From the NCBI GenBank assembly GCA_016787565.1, contig JAEUUG010000012.1, positions 62,001-126,000 of the forward strand: DNA of 64,000 bases. The letters run 5' to 3'. Origin of the DNA: Cyclobacteriaceae bacterium. Lineage in GTDB: Bacteria > Bacteroidota > Bacteroidia > Cytophagales > Cyclobacteriaceae. The position numbers and the translations under genes were made by a program. The notes under the pieces are model-generated. The model was given only the letters and a program-made list of their open reading frames with translations, did no database searches and had not been told where the DNA came from. Shown one piece after another: positions 42,754 to 51,435 of the stretch (position 1 is its first letter; each line of letters begins with the position of its first letter).

Positions 42754-45339
42754 TCAATGCTGGGCGCAGTAAATTCGTTCATAGTCCTCCACTTCACATA
42801 CTTGCCTTCGGAGCAGTTTGCCATTCTTATCATAGTAAATCACCACAAAAATAGAGGCCTCTTCCACATGCTTCTCTGTAAAGTACAGGGGGTCTTCTGC
42901 AGATCCAAGGTTAACAATGTCACTGAACGTTGGCGGAATAATTTCTCCACGTACACTACTGAACACCCCATACGCATTTTCAACGGCAATAATGGCAATT
43001 TTTTCCAGGGGTGTATCCGACACCAGTTTATAGCTCTTGATATTATCCAGTAGAATTTTCTTACCAGCGATGTGATAGAGTTTCCACTGAAAATTTTTCT
43101 TTACGAGCGCAGTGGTGTCATTCCAAAAACGAATTTCTTCAAAATCAAAAAGACTAACCGGTTTATCATCCCATCCGATAAAGGCATATAATCCGTCCTT
43201 ATAGGCAGTAAGATAACGGGCATTATACCGCATCAGGTTCTTATCGTAATGCGGCTTAATAAGCCTCCGGGTAACCGGATCAAACAATCCGAATTTCATA
43301 CTCTTGAGAATAGTGATAACCTGATTGTTACCACTCCCGATAGCATCATACTCCAGCGGAAGAAGTTGCTTCCCATCGGACGTGATCAAACCTTTCTTTT
43401 CTTTTTTTGAAACCAAAAAAATACCGGAACCGACATAATCAATTTTGTCGTACACAACCGTGAATAACTTTTGCGCGTATGCGGTGAAAACTGTTTTCTT
43501 ATCGCCTTCTTCCGTCATCAGGAAAGCTGTTGAATCCTTTCCAGGGATAAATACAACCCGGGCAGACTTGCTAAAATCTAAATAAAATTGAGGTGAACAA
43601 TAAACCCGGATCGAGTCACCGTGTGTAGCAATGGCAAAGGGGCCAGAATAAATAATGGAGTCGTAAGTCGGGCTGGTATACGTCAGTGCTTCTGTATTGA
43701 AGAGTCGCCAATTCTCTTTCTTCACGGCTGTCCATGATTCATTGGCATGAACCTGCCGAAAGGGAACAGACTCTCTTCCGGATGAGTTGAAAAAAACGTA
43801 ACCAGAAGATGACTCACCACGAGCACCTTTTGACAAAGGCTGTAGCACGTGCTTATCTAACCGGATAACAGGCTCAAGATTTTGATCAAGTACACCTTGA
43901 TAACCGCCCGTCTTAACCCAGATCAAATTATTCGGCCAGCTTTTCACATCATCCAGTTCATCAGATAACTTTAGTTTTTGCTGATCTGCAACAAGCGCCA
44001 GATTTTGTAGTGTAATGAGTCTGTTCGTATTACCTTTTCGAAACACCATCACATTTCGAATGGCCGTTAGTGCATCCCATTCCGATGATGTGAGCAGTCT
44101 TCCGGTTAAAGTGTAAACCATCCACAGATTATCTTTTCGGATGGCGAGTATCCGATCACTGAGTATGTGTACATCATCTGCACAGTCACCAACCTGGAAA
44201 CCTGTTTTATGTATCGCATACATACAATCACCAGACTGTACAGCAATAAAGCCAGCACCAATATCCTCAATCGCATCTATGGAACCGGTAAAGATGGTAG
44301 CTCCATTGCGTGCCATAATCCGGTTATCTAATACAAGGATATCTTCCCTGATATTTCCGCATCGGTATCCATCATCAAGCTCTTCACCGGAAGGTTTAAT
44401 GCGCTCTTTTCCCTCACTATCCATAAAACCAAATTTGCCATCACGGATGAATGGGACCAGGTATCCGTCACGCAGGTGATGGACCGATTTAACAGAGTCT
44501 GTCCAAAAAGTTTCATCAAGACTATCATCATCATCCAGTAAATGATAGAGTATATTCTGTGCTTTTTTCGCATAAGCACTGGTGGAATACTTCTTTAAGA
44601 AAGATCGAAAAGCATCCGGTTCGCCAGAGGCTGTTGTGATTTCAAAAATCTGTTGCTCAACAACCTTACGGTACGGAGTTGCCGGGTTTTCAACAAGAAA
44701 TTCTTCATATGATTTAAGCCGTTTATCCTTGGTTTTAGCCTCGTACAAAAGCCTATCGTATTTTCGCTTAGCTTCATCTGCCCGAACCGAAGCCGGATAG
44801 CGCACAAGGTATTGATGAAAGGCTTCATAGGAATTTGCCTTCAGGGCATCCAGGTATGCCACTTCATCCCGAAGTTCTTCAGCCTGCTGGCGTTGTGCAG
44901 CAACGTGATAGGTGGATAAGAATTTCAAATAGGCTGTTTCTGTATTTTCTTTTTTGGCCTGTTCAAAGGCCGCGCTGTCAATCTGCTCACGCAGTAAAAT
45001 CAAGATGGTACTATCCAGTGGAAATCTTTTCATGCGCTCACGTTCTTTCACACCAGCGCTGGCAAAACCACGTAACGCTCCAAGGTTATACCGGTAGGCA
45101 GAATCAATTTGAAAATCGGGGTTGTCGGGCTGAAAAAAGTAAACCGACATGATGTAGCGAGCTGTTACGTTCACACTATCCTTACGGAGGGACTTTCGGA
45201 GTTGGGATTTTGCCCGGTCCCACTTCTTTTTCTGAATTTGATGCAAAGCCGATCGTTCAGGTGTGATCACCAATTGCCCCCGGCCCGAGAAGGGGAGCAG
45301 AAGCAAAAGCAATAACAGTATCGGAGTTTTACGGATCAA
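42754..45339 (-). CDS. Exported WG-repeat protein with N-terminal helical (TPR-like) region
   Basis: 861 residues. A signal peptide (TPILLLLLLLLPFSGRGQ) is followed by about 260 residues of helical repeats (KWDRAKSQLRKSLRKDSVNV, SYEAFHQYLVRYPASVRADEAKRK, AFRSFLKKYSTSAYAKKAQNI) and then many WG-type repeats such as RDGKFGFMDSEGKERIKPS, EKKGLITSDGKQLLPLEYDAI and MKFGLFDPVTRRLIKPHYD. WG repeats are common in Bacteroidota envelope proteins of unknown role; binding of a polymer or partner is possible. Divergent from the next gene. Confidence 0.85.
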   Translation of the reverse strand: MIRKTPILLLLLLLLPFSGRGQLVITPERSALHQIQKKKWDRAKSQLRKSLRKDSVNVTARYIMSVYFFQPDNPDFQIDSAYRYNLGALRGFASAGVKERERMKRFPLDSTILILLREQIDSAAFEQAKKENTETAYLKFLSTYHVAAQRQQAEELRDEVAYLDALKANSYEAFHQYLVRYPASVRADEAKRKYDRLLYEAKTKDKRLKSYEEFLVENPATPYRKVVEQQIFEITTASGEPDAFRSFLKKYSTSAYAKKAQNILYHLLDDDDSLDETFWTDSVKSVHHLRDGYLVPFIRDGKFGFMDSEGKERIKPSGEELDDGYRCGNIREDILVLDNRIMARNGATIFTGSIDAIEDIGAGFIAVQSGDCMYAIHKTGFQVGDCADDVHILSDRILAIRKDNLWMVYTLTGRLLTSSEWDALTAIRNVMVFRKGNTNRLITLQNLALVADQQKLKLSDELDDVKSWPNNLIWVKTGGYQGVLDQNLEPVIRLDKHVLQPLSKGARGESSSGYVFFNSSGRESVPFRQVHANESWTAVKKENWRLFNTEALTYTSPTYDSIIYSGPFAIATHGDSIRVYCSPQFYLDFSKSARVVFIPGKDSTAFLMTEEGDKKTVFTAYAQKLFTVVYDKIDYVGSGIFLVSKKEKKGLITSDGKQLLPLEYDAIGSGNNQVITILKSMKFGLFDPVTRRLIKPHYDKNLMRYNARYLTAYKDGLYAFIGWDDKPVSLFDFEEIRFWNDTTALVKKNFQWKLYHIAGKKILLDNIKSYKLVSDTPLEKIAIIAVENAYGVFSSVRGEIIPPTFSDIVNLGSAEDPLYFTEKHVEEASIFVVIYYDKNGKLLRRQVCEVEDYERIYCAQH

Positions 45340-45462
45340 TGTATAAACTTAATTTGAGGTTCAAATGTCGTGACAAAAAGTATCATAATTAGCAATCCTC
45401 CAAGACAGGATATTGTAACCAATGATAAATTTTGTAAATTTTCACCTGTAACATACCCTCCA

Positions 45463-46908
45463 ATGGCCAAGCTAAAGAATATCATTAAGCAACTCTCGGA
45501 AAAAGATTTTACTGCCATCTATAATTCCCTTCTTGAAAGTAACGCTGAGAAATCGGCCTACTTACTGAAGGCCTTGCGGGAGCGGGCCCTATCGGATAAT
45601 AAAATCATGAACGAGCTGGAGGTAAATGCCAATGCATACTATACGCTGCGTTCGCGGCTGAACCTGAAGATTGAGGAATACCTGATGGAGCAACTGGAAA
45701 GCCCACGAACCGATGTGCTGCGCAAAGTTGCCAATATCAATGAAATCATCTTCACGAAAAAGAAAGCCATTTCCATAGCAACACTGAAGAAACTTGAAAA
45801 AGAGTTGCTAGACTATGACTTGGCCAACGAGCTCACCGTTATCTACAAATCGCTCAAGAAACTGAACATCAACTCCCCCGATTATTTTCAATACTCCCAG
45901 CTGTATAACCGCCATGTGGCTTACATGCTGGCTGTGGACAAGGCAGAGGACTTGCTGGCCGATTACTTCAAGAAGTATGGCGATTACATGCTGAATGGAG
46001 GAGATGTAGAGAAACTCGGTCTTAACCTGCTCATGAAAGAGATGCAGAATGTGGCGAAGCTCTATGAATCACACCGGCTCTATGTATACCAAAGCTGCAT
46101 GTATATTTTTCACCGTTTATTTGTAGAGGTGGATGACAACATGCAACAGGAAGGAGAATCGATTGAAGATATTTTTGATAAGGTTCAAAAAATGTTTGAA
46201 ACCTATCATCTGGATTCCATTTACTATCACCTCAACCTGGTTTTTGAGTTTCTGAAACTGGAGTACTACAACCACTATAAAGTTTACCGGCAGGCGGAAA
46301 AATATTTCGAAGAGGTCAATGACGCCTCCAGTAACCTCTTAGTGAATTATCCAACCTTTACTTTCCCCGGACAGTTTCTGATTTCCAAACTTGAACGCAA
46401 TTTGCGTAACAATACCGAAGCAGAACTTTATCAGGAAAATGAAAATGTGTTCTCTGATTTTGAAATCGATATGCAGGATGTACCCAAGCATATTGTGTAC
46501 ATCACGTACCGCGCGCTGTCCTGCTACTATGCCGATAAATACGATGAAGCGGCCAAGCTCATTAACCATTTGCTCAATGAGGTCAGCTTGAAAAAATACC
46601 CATTCATTCAATTGGAAATTAAATCGCTGCTCGCTTTACAATATGTATTGCTGAAAGATTATGAACTGTTCAATCAGTTATCAAACAGCATCCAACGTCA
46701 GATCAGACTCTTTGGAAAAGATGCCTGTGAGAACATTCTGCATTTTCTCAAAATTCTGAAGATCTCTACAAGTGAAGCCAAGAAAGAAAAGGCGAAAAAG
46801 ATCAGCGCTTTAATACCGCGATTAAATTCCTTATCGGTGAATTACTTTGCCCCTACCAAGCTGATCAAACTGGATGAGAAGTTTATAAATCTCTTATCGG
46901 ATTTTTAA
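45463..46908 (+). CDS. Conserved helical protein of unknown function
   Basis: 482 residues from the ATG at 45463 (MAKLKNIIKQLSEKDFTAIY). A longer frame reaching 45370 starts with GTG and overlaps the divergent promoter region, so it is rejected. No catalytic motif seen; the sequence is almost entirely amphipathic helices with a tetratricopeptide-like rhythm (LNLVFEFLKLEYYNHYKVYRQAEKYFEE, ALSCYYADKYDEAAKLINHLL). Likely a cytoplasmic scaffold. Its stop overlaps the convergent response-regulator gene by 4 nt. Confidence 0.82.
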   Translation: MAKLKNIIKQLSEKDFTAIYNSLLESNAEKSAYLLKALRERALSDNKIMNELEVNANAYYTLRSRLNLKIEEYLMEQLESPRTDVLRKVANINEIIFTKKKAISIATLKKLEKELLDYDLANELTVIYKSLKKLNINSPDYFQYSQLYNRHVAYMLAVDKAEDLLADYFKKYGDYMLNGGDVEKLGLNLLMKEMQNVAKLYESHRLYVYQSCMYIFHRLFVEVDDNMQQEGESIEDIFDKVQKMFETYHLDSIYYHLNLVFEFLKLEYYNHYKVYRQAEKYFEEVNDASSNLLVNYPTFTFPGQFLISKLERNLRNNTEAELYQENENVFSDFEIDMQDVPKHIVYITYRALSCYYADKYDEAAKLINHLLNEVSLKKYPFIQLEIKSLLALQYVLLKDYELFNQLSNSIQRQIRLFGKDACENILHFLKILKISTSEAKKEKAKKISALIPRLNSLSVNYFAPTKLIKLDEKFINLLSDF

Positions 46909-47312
46909 ATTTCAAGTTTCACAATGCTTTCGTGCGAAAGTGGTTTGTTCAGGTAAAGTTTTACATTTTCGTATTTCTTCGAACGGTTGAAATCCTGTGG
47001 GTTGATAGAGGACGTCAGCATAACAATTTTGCACTTCTTTTTTGCCGAATTCGAGAGTTTCTCAAATTCATCCAGAAACTGAAACCCATCCATCAGTGGC
47101 ATGTCAATATCCAGAAAGATAACATCGGGCAATACCTTTTCGGCAACATCCAGCTTCTCCATATTCTTGAGAAACTCAATGGCGCTTTTTGCACCGGTAT
47201 GCGTGTAAATATTATCTGCAATAGAAGCCGCTTCAATCATTTTTTGGTTAATCAGGTTGTCAATTTCATTATCATCAATGAGCATGACAGTGCGGTATTT
47301 CTTTTCGGCCAT
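46905..47312 (-). CDS. Single-domain response regulator
   Basis: 135 residues comprising only a receiver (CheY-like) domain: acidic pocket LIDDNEIDN near residue 12, phospho-acceptor Asp in VIFLDIDMPLMDG, Thr/Ser switch in VMLTSS and Lys in LYLNKPLS. No output domain, so it signals by protein contact or phosphorelay. No histidine kinase is adjacent. Confidence 0.92.
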   Translation of the reverse strand: MAEKKYRTVMLIDDNEIDNLINQKMIEAASIADNIYTHTGAKSAIEFLKNMEKLDVAEKVLPDVIFLDIDMPLMDGFQFLDEFEKLSNSAKKKCKIVMLTSSINPQDFNRSKKYENVKLYLNKPLSHESIVKLEI

Positions 47313-47367
47313 AGGGTATAATGTTGCTTTATAAAAATACAGTTTTAGAGTCTATTTCCAAACTTGG

Positions 47368-48909
47368 CTACAAATCAAATTTAATTCCTTGTGCCAACGG
47401 CAGACTATTGCCGTAGTTTATAGTATTCGTTTGCCTGCGCATGTAGACTTTCCACGCATCCGAACCAGATTCACGGCCTCCACCGGTTTCCTTTTCACCA
47501 CCAAAGGCACCACCTATTTCAGCTCCGGATGTTCCAATATTAACATTGGCAATACCACAGTCGGATCCCTCACTGGAGAGGAACTTTTCCATATCCTGCA
47601 TGCGTGTTGTCATGATTGCTGATGAGAGCCCCTGCTTAACACCATTCTGTAATTCAATTGCTTCTTCCAGTGTTGAATACCGGATCAGGTAGAGAATCGG
47701 TGCAAAGGTTTCATGCTGAACAATTTCAAATTCATTTTTTACTTCCGCGATGGCAGGTTTGACATAACATCCAGACTCATAACCTTTGCCTTTCAGCACG
47801 CCACCTTCCACTACAAATGTTCCACCTTCAAGCTTTACTTTCTTCAACGCATCTTTATAGGTTTTTACGGCCTGAACATCAATCAATGGCCCAACATGAT
47901 TCTGTATGTCCAATGGATTGCCAATGCGAAGTTGACCGTAAGCTTTGGACAACCGGTTTTTAACTTCCTCAAAAATACTTTTGTGAATAATTAGCCTGCG
48001 CGTAGAGGTGCACCGCTGCCCGGCTGTACCGACAGCCCCAAAGGTGGCACCGATAATGGCCATATCAATATTGGCATTTTCAGTAATGATAATAGCATTA
48101 TTCCCACCCAGTTCCAGAAGTGTTCTTCCCAAGCGTTCGCTAACTGTTTTCGCAACAGCCTTACCCATGCGCACAGAACCGGTTGCTGAAATAAGCGCGA
48201 CACGTTCATCTTTTGCCATGAGTTGGCCGATTACAAAATTTCCGTTCACAATACAGGATACTCCTTCCGGCACACCGTTCTTCTCGAATACCTCATTCAC
48301 AATATTCTGGCAGGCAATGCTGCACAGGGGAGTTTTTTCAGAAGGTTTCCAGATACAGGTATCGCCACAAATCCACGCCAGCATGGTATTCCATGACCAT
48401 ACCGCAACCGGAAAGTTAAAGGCTGAAATAATGCCGACAACTCCAATTGGATGCCACTGCTCGTACATGCGATGAAGCGGTCGCTCTGAATGCATGGTTA
48501 ATCCATGTAACTGCCGTGAAAGACCAACTGCAAAATCGCAAATGTCAATCATCTCTTGCACCTCTCCCAGACCTTCCTGATACGACTTGCCCATTTCGTA
48601 CGAAACGAGTTTGCCGAGCGGCTCTTTATACTTTCGCAACGCTTCGCCAAGCTGGCGAACTACCTCTCCGCGTTTGGGGGCCGGCCACTTTCGCCATTCT
48701 TTATATGCCGCAGTTGATTTGTCGACAACCTGATCAAAAGTTTTCTCATCACCGGCATATACAGAACCAATCAGCTTACCATCAACAGGTGAGTATGATT
48801 CGAGTAAGGGACCATTTGATTTATACCATTTCTTTCCGGTAGAAACTCCCAAATTGTTTTTACGAATGCCTAACGTTGACAAGGCCTCTCGGATTCCAAA
48901 ATTCTTCAT
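47368..48909 (-). CDS. Aldehyde dehydrogenase, ALDH7 (alpha-aminoadipic semialdehyde / piperideine-6-carboxylate) type
   Basis: 513 residues. Catalytic Glu in RTLLELGGNNAIII and catalytic Cys in AVGTAGQRCTSTRRL, the form diagnostic for the ALDH7/antiquitin branch, with N-terminal YSPVDGKLIGSV and C-terminal SSGCSNINIG-type motif (ANVNIGTSGAEIGGAFGGEKETGGGRESGSDAWK). The branch oxidises aminoadipate semialdehyde in lysine breakdown, but no other lysine-catabolic genes are nearby, so the substrate is inferred. Confidence 0.9.
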   Translation of the reverse strand: MKNFGIREALSTLGIRKNNLGVSTGKKWYKSNGPLLESYSPVDGKLIGSVYAGDEKTFDQVVDKSTAAYKEWRKWPAPKRGEVVRQLGEALRKYKEPLGKLVSYEMGKSYQEGLGEVQEMIDICDFAVGLSRQLHGLTMHSERPLHRMYEQWHPIGVVGIISAFNFPVAVWSWNTMLAWICGDTCIWKPSEKTPLCSIACQNIVNEVFEKNGVPEGVSCIVNGNFVIGQLMAKDERVALISATGSVRMGKAVAKTVSERLGRTLLELGGNNAIIITENANIDMAIIGATFGAVGTAGQRCTSTRRLIIHKSIFEEVKNRLSKAYGQLRIGNPLDIQNHVGPLIDVQAVKTYKDALKKVKLEGGTFVVEGGVLKGKGYESGCYVKPAIAEVKNEFEIVQHETFAPILYLIRYSTLEEAIELQNGVKQGLSSAIMTTRMQDMEKFLSSEGSDCGIANVNIGTSGAEIGGAFGGEKETGGGRESGSDAWKVYMRRQTNTINYGNSLPLAQGIKFDL

Positions 48910-49010
48910 AGGTTAACGCAAAATGAGGCTCAAAGCTAACCTTTGATCGGGGGGAATAAAAGCATTGCTTAATTTAATTCAGCGTCTGTAAATCGTAAAC
49001 GGAAATCCAA

Positions 49011-50444
49011 TTACCACTCAACACCATAGGTTCCTTTCTTACCATCGGGATAAAATCCTTCAACCAGAATTCCACCTTTCTTGAATTCAAGTATTCGGTT
49101 CAGGTCTTCTACATTATCGACCGGCAATTTATCAACATAGCCGATGATAAAGCCCGGTTTCACACCTGCCTCTTTCCATTTTCCTTCGGCTATACTTTTT
49201 AGTTGAACGCCACCCTCCAATTGTAAAGTCGCTAGTTCTTTGTAGGGCACATCATCTACCTGCGCGCCATTTAAATTATACAGTACTTCACGGCTCATCA
49301 TGGTTTCGTTTCCCTCGTTGTTTCGCAACCGGGCCGTAACATTTTTTAATTCTCCATGATGCAGATAGGATACTTTAATCTGTTTACCCGGGCGGTTTCG
49401 GGCTACCCACTCTTGTAACTCCGACATGGAATTAACCGGATGATCATCGATGCTGACAATGACATCTCCGGATTCAATGCCACTTTCTTCTGCAGCGCCT
49501 CCCTTGTTCACTCGGTTTACCAATACTCCCTGATTAACTGTTAAGGCTAAACTTTCTGCAACTTCTGCATCCACATCTGAAATGATGATACCCAGAAAAC
49601 CCCTTTGAACCTGACCAAATTCAACCAGGTCATCCATAACCTTTTTTACCAGGCTCACCGGAATAGCAAATGAATATCCCTGATAACTCCCGGATGATGT
49701 TGCAATCGCTGAATTGATGCCTATCAACTCGCCCTTCAAATTCACCAATGCACCGCCACTGTTTCCAGGATTAACAGCCGCATCCGTCTGTATGAATGAC
49801 TCTACCGGCAACTGGTTACGTTCCCGAAGGATACCAATGTTTCTGGCCTTGGCACTGACAATACCTGCCGTGATAGTGGAGCTGAGGTTAAAAGGATTTC
49901 CCACTGCCAGCACCCATTCACCGGGACGGATTTTATCCGAATCACCGTATTTAACAAAGGGAAGTTTCTTTGCCTTTATTTTGATGAGCGCCAAATCTGT
50001 ATTCGGATCTGTTCCAATTACTTTGGCATAGAATCGCTGGTTATTACTCAACATAACCTCAATATTGCTGGCATCTTCAATCACATGATAATTGGTTACG
50101 ATGAATCCATCATCTGTAATGATGACTCCGGATCCGGAAGAACGCATCGGATGATGCAAATAATTCTGAAGTGGGTTCAGGCTAAAATCACCCGGACCAT
50201 AAGCTGTGCGAATGTGTACCACTGCCGGTGTAACGTATTTTGCTGTGGCAAGAAAATTCAATTCAGGGGAAACACGGTAGGTTGTATCCGATGAATAATT
50301 AGCTAACAGCAGTTGTTGCTTCTCACTAATACTGGTATAGGGAGTTTCAGAAAAATTAAGAAATCGCAGCGTAAAAATGGAACCCATAATTCCGCCCAAA
50401 CACGCCACCACCACCACTATTACTATTAAAATGTACCGCTTCAT
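49011..50444 (-). CDS. HtrA/Deg-type serine protease with PDZ domains
   Basis: 477 residues from the ATG at 50444 (MKRYILIVIVVVVACLGG), giving one N-terminal membrane anchor or signal. Catalytic triad: His in VTNYHVIED, Asp in DPNTDLALIKI, Ser in TDAAVNPGNSGGALVN. A PDZ domain follows (about 285-370, RGFLGIIISDVDAEVAESL), and the last ~100 residues resemble a second degenerate PDZ. It degrades or refolds damaged periplasmic proteins. Neighbour of an Hsp20 gene, fitting an envelope/heat stress theme, with a terminator between. Confidence 0.93.
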   Translation of the reverse strand: MKRYILIVIVVVVACLGGIMGSIFTLRFLNFSETPYTSISEKQQLLLANYSSDTTYRVSPELNFLATAKYVTPAVVHIRTAYGPGDFSLNPLQNYLHHPMRSSGSGVIITDDGFIVTNYHVIEDASNIEVMLSNNQRFYAKVIGTDPNTDLALIKIKAKKLPFVKYGDSDKIRPGEWVLAVGNPFNLSSTITAGIVSAKARNIGILRERNQLPVESFIQTDAAVNPGNSGGALVNLKGELIGINSAIATSSGSYQGYSFAIPVSLVKKVMDDLVEFGQVQRGFLGIIISDVDAEVAESLALTVNQGVLVNRVNKGGAAEESGIESGDVIVSIDDHPVNSMSELQEWVARNRPGKQIKVSYLHHGELKNVTARLRNNEGNETMMSREVLYNLNGAQVDDVPYKELATLQLEGGVQLKSIAEGKWKEAGVKPGFIIGYVDKLPVDNVEDLNRILEFKKGGILVEGFYPDGKKGTYGVEW

Positions 50445-50498
50445 ACCTACCCTTTTAGCTTTCAAGAAAGTTAAGCTTTATTTTGAAAAACTGAATTA

Positions 50499-50534
50499 CA
50501 AAAAAAAGGCGCTCCCGACAAATCGGAAACGCCT
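50499..50534 (-). terminator. Intrinsic terminator of hsp20
   Basis: On the minus strand GGCG...CGCC with inner TTCCGA/TCGGGA (50508-50533, loop TTTG) is followed by eight T (50500-50507). It lies 21 nt after the hsp20 stop and separates it from the protease gene. Confidence 0.85.
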
Positions 50535-50554
50535 ACCTTCACCTAAACCCCTGC

Positions 50555-50995
50555 TTACTCTACTTTAATTGTTGCCTTTAAAACTTTTTTCTCATCCTTC
50601 GGAATTACCAATTCCAGTATACCATTGTTATACTTGGCGTTGATCTTGTTCACATCAACATTTTCTGGGAGGGAGAATGAACGGCTGAAATTACCGTACT
50701 GCGTTTCGATGGCATAATAGTTATTCTCCTTCTTCTCACGCGAAAATTTACGTTCACCGCTAATGGTGAGGAAATTATCGTTCAAATCAATTTTGAAATC
50801 CTCCTTGCTCAAGCCGGGAACTGCCATCTGAATTTCATAGGCCTTCTCGTCTTCAATAATATCCACTTTAGGAACAAACGAATAAGCTGAACCACCCGCC
50901 CTGCTCAGAGATTCATTGAAGAAACGGTCTATCAGACTGTTGAATGAAGTTGGTACAAATTCATTCAGGGTTGTGTTATAACGAACGATGCTCAT
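50555..50995 (-). CDS. Small heat-shock protein, Hsp20/alpha-crystallin family
   Basis: 146 residues. The alpha-crystallin domain spans about 38-140: VPKVDIIEDEKAYEIQMAVPGLSKEDF, LNDNFLTISGERK, and the conserved NNGILELVIPK near the end. The N-terminal arm is short (VPTSFNSLIDRFFNESL). ATP-independent holdase that forms oligomers. The ~440 bp upstream region has palindromes that may be heat-shock control sites. Confidence 0.94.
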   Translation of the reverse strand: MSIVRYNTTLNEFVPTSFNSLIDRFFNESLSRAGGSAYSFVPKVDIIEDEKAYEIQMAVPGLSKEDFKIDLNDNFLTISGERKFSREKKENNYYAIETQYGNFSRSFSLPENVDVNKINAKYNNGILELVIPKDEKKVLKATIKVE

Positions 50996-51435
50996 AGTGT
51001 TTTAAAATTTTGAGTTAAACATACTTTTATAAATCTGTATGACTCCAAGGAAAAAGCATGCCTTTGCTATTTTTAGGCCATTATGACATATAATGATGCC
51101 TATTAGTTTGTCAATTGAGACATTATGTCTCCTTATTGCAGATTATCTCCATCATGTTTGTCTTTTTTACAGAATTAGTGAACCGAGCCAGAACGAGATC
51201 ACCGACCTTAAAATCCCTTGGTAACAGAGTTTCCGCAATTCTAGTAATGGATTTACTCGAAGTGCACCTGAATAATAACCTAACCAAACTGTAGAAAGAC
51301 ACCAATACCGTATGGGGAAATAATTACTCACAATCCTGCAATGCTCACTGTAATTACAAGCAATTAAGCTGGCGTGCTAATTGTCGTTTTAAAAAGCCAG
51401 AAAGTTAGGAGATACTGTATAGTCTTTAATAATGG
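50996..51435. promoter_or_regulatory. Intergenic region between hsp20 and tamB with two palindromes
   Basis: No coding sequence is supported here. Two inverted repeats stand out: CATTAT-N5-ATAATG at 51079-51095 and GAGACATTATGTCTC at 51117-51131 (7-bp perfect arms), both containing CATTATG. On the minus strand a weak promoter for hsp20 can be seen (TTG, 22-nt spacer, TATGTTTA). No CIRCE element was found. The plus-strand start of tamB at the right end is non-ATG. Confidence 0.4.

Noticed and set aside
51123-51305. 60-codon minus-strand frame between hsp20 and tamB
   Set aside because: No motif and no good start context; it covers the palindromic region that is better read as regulatory.
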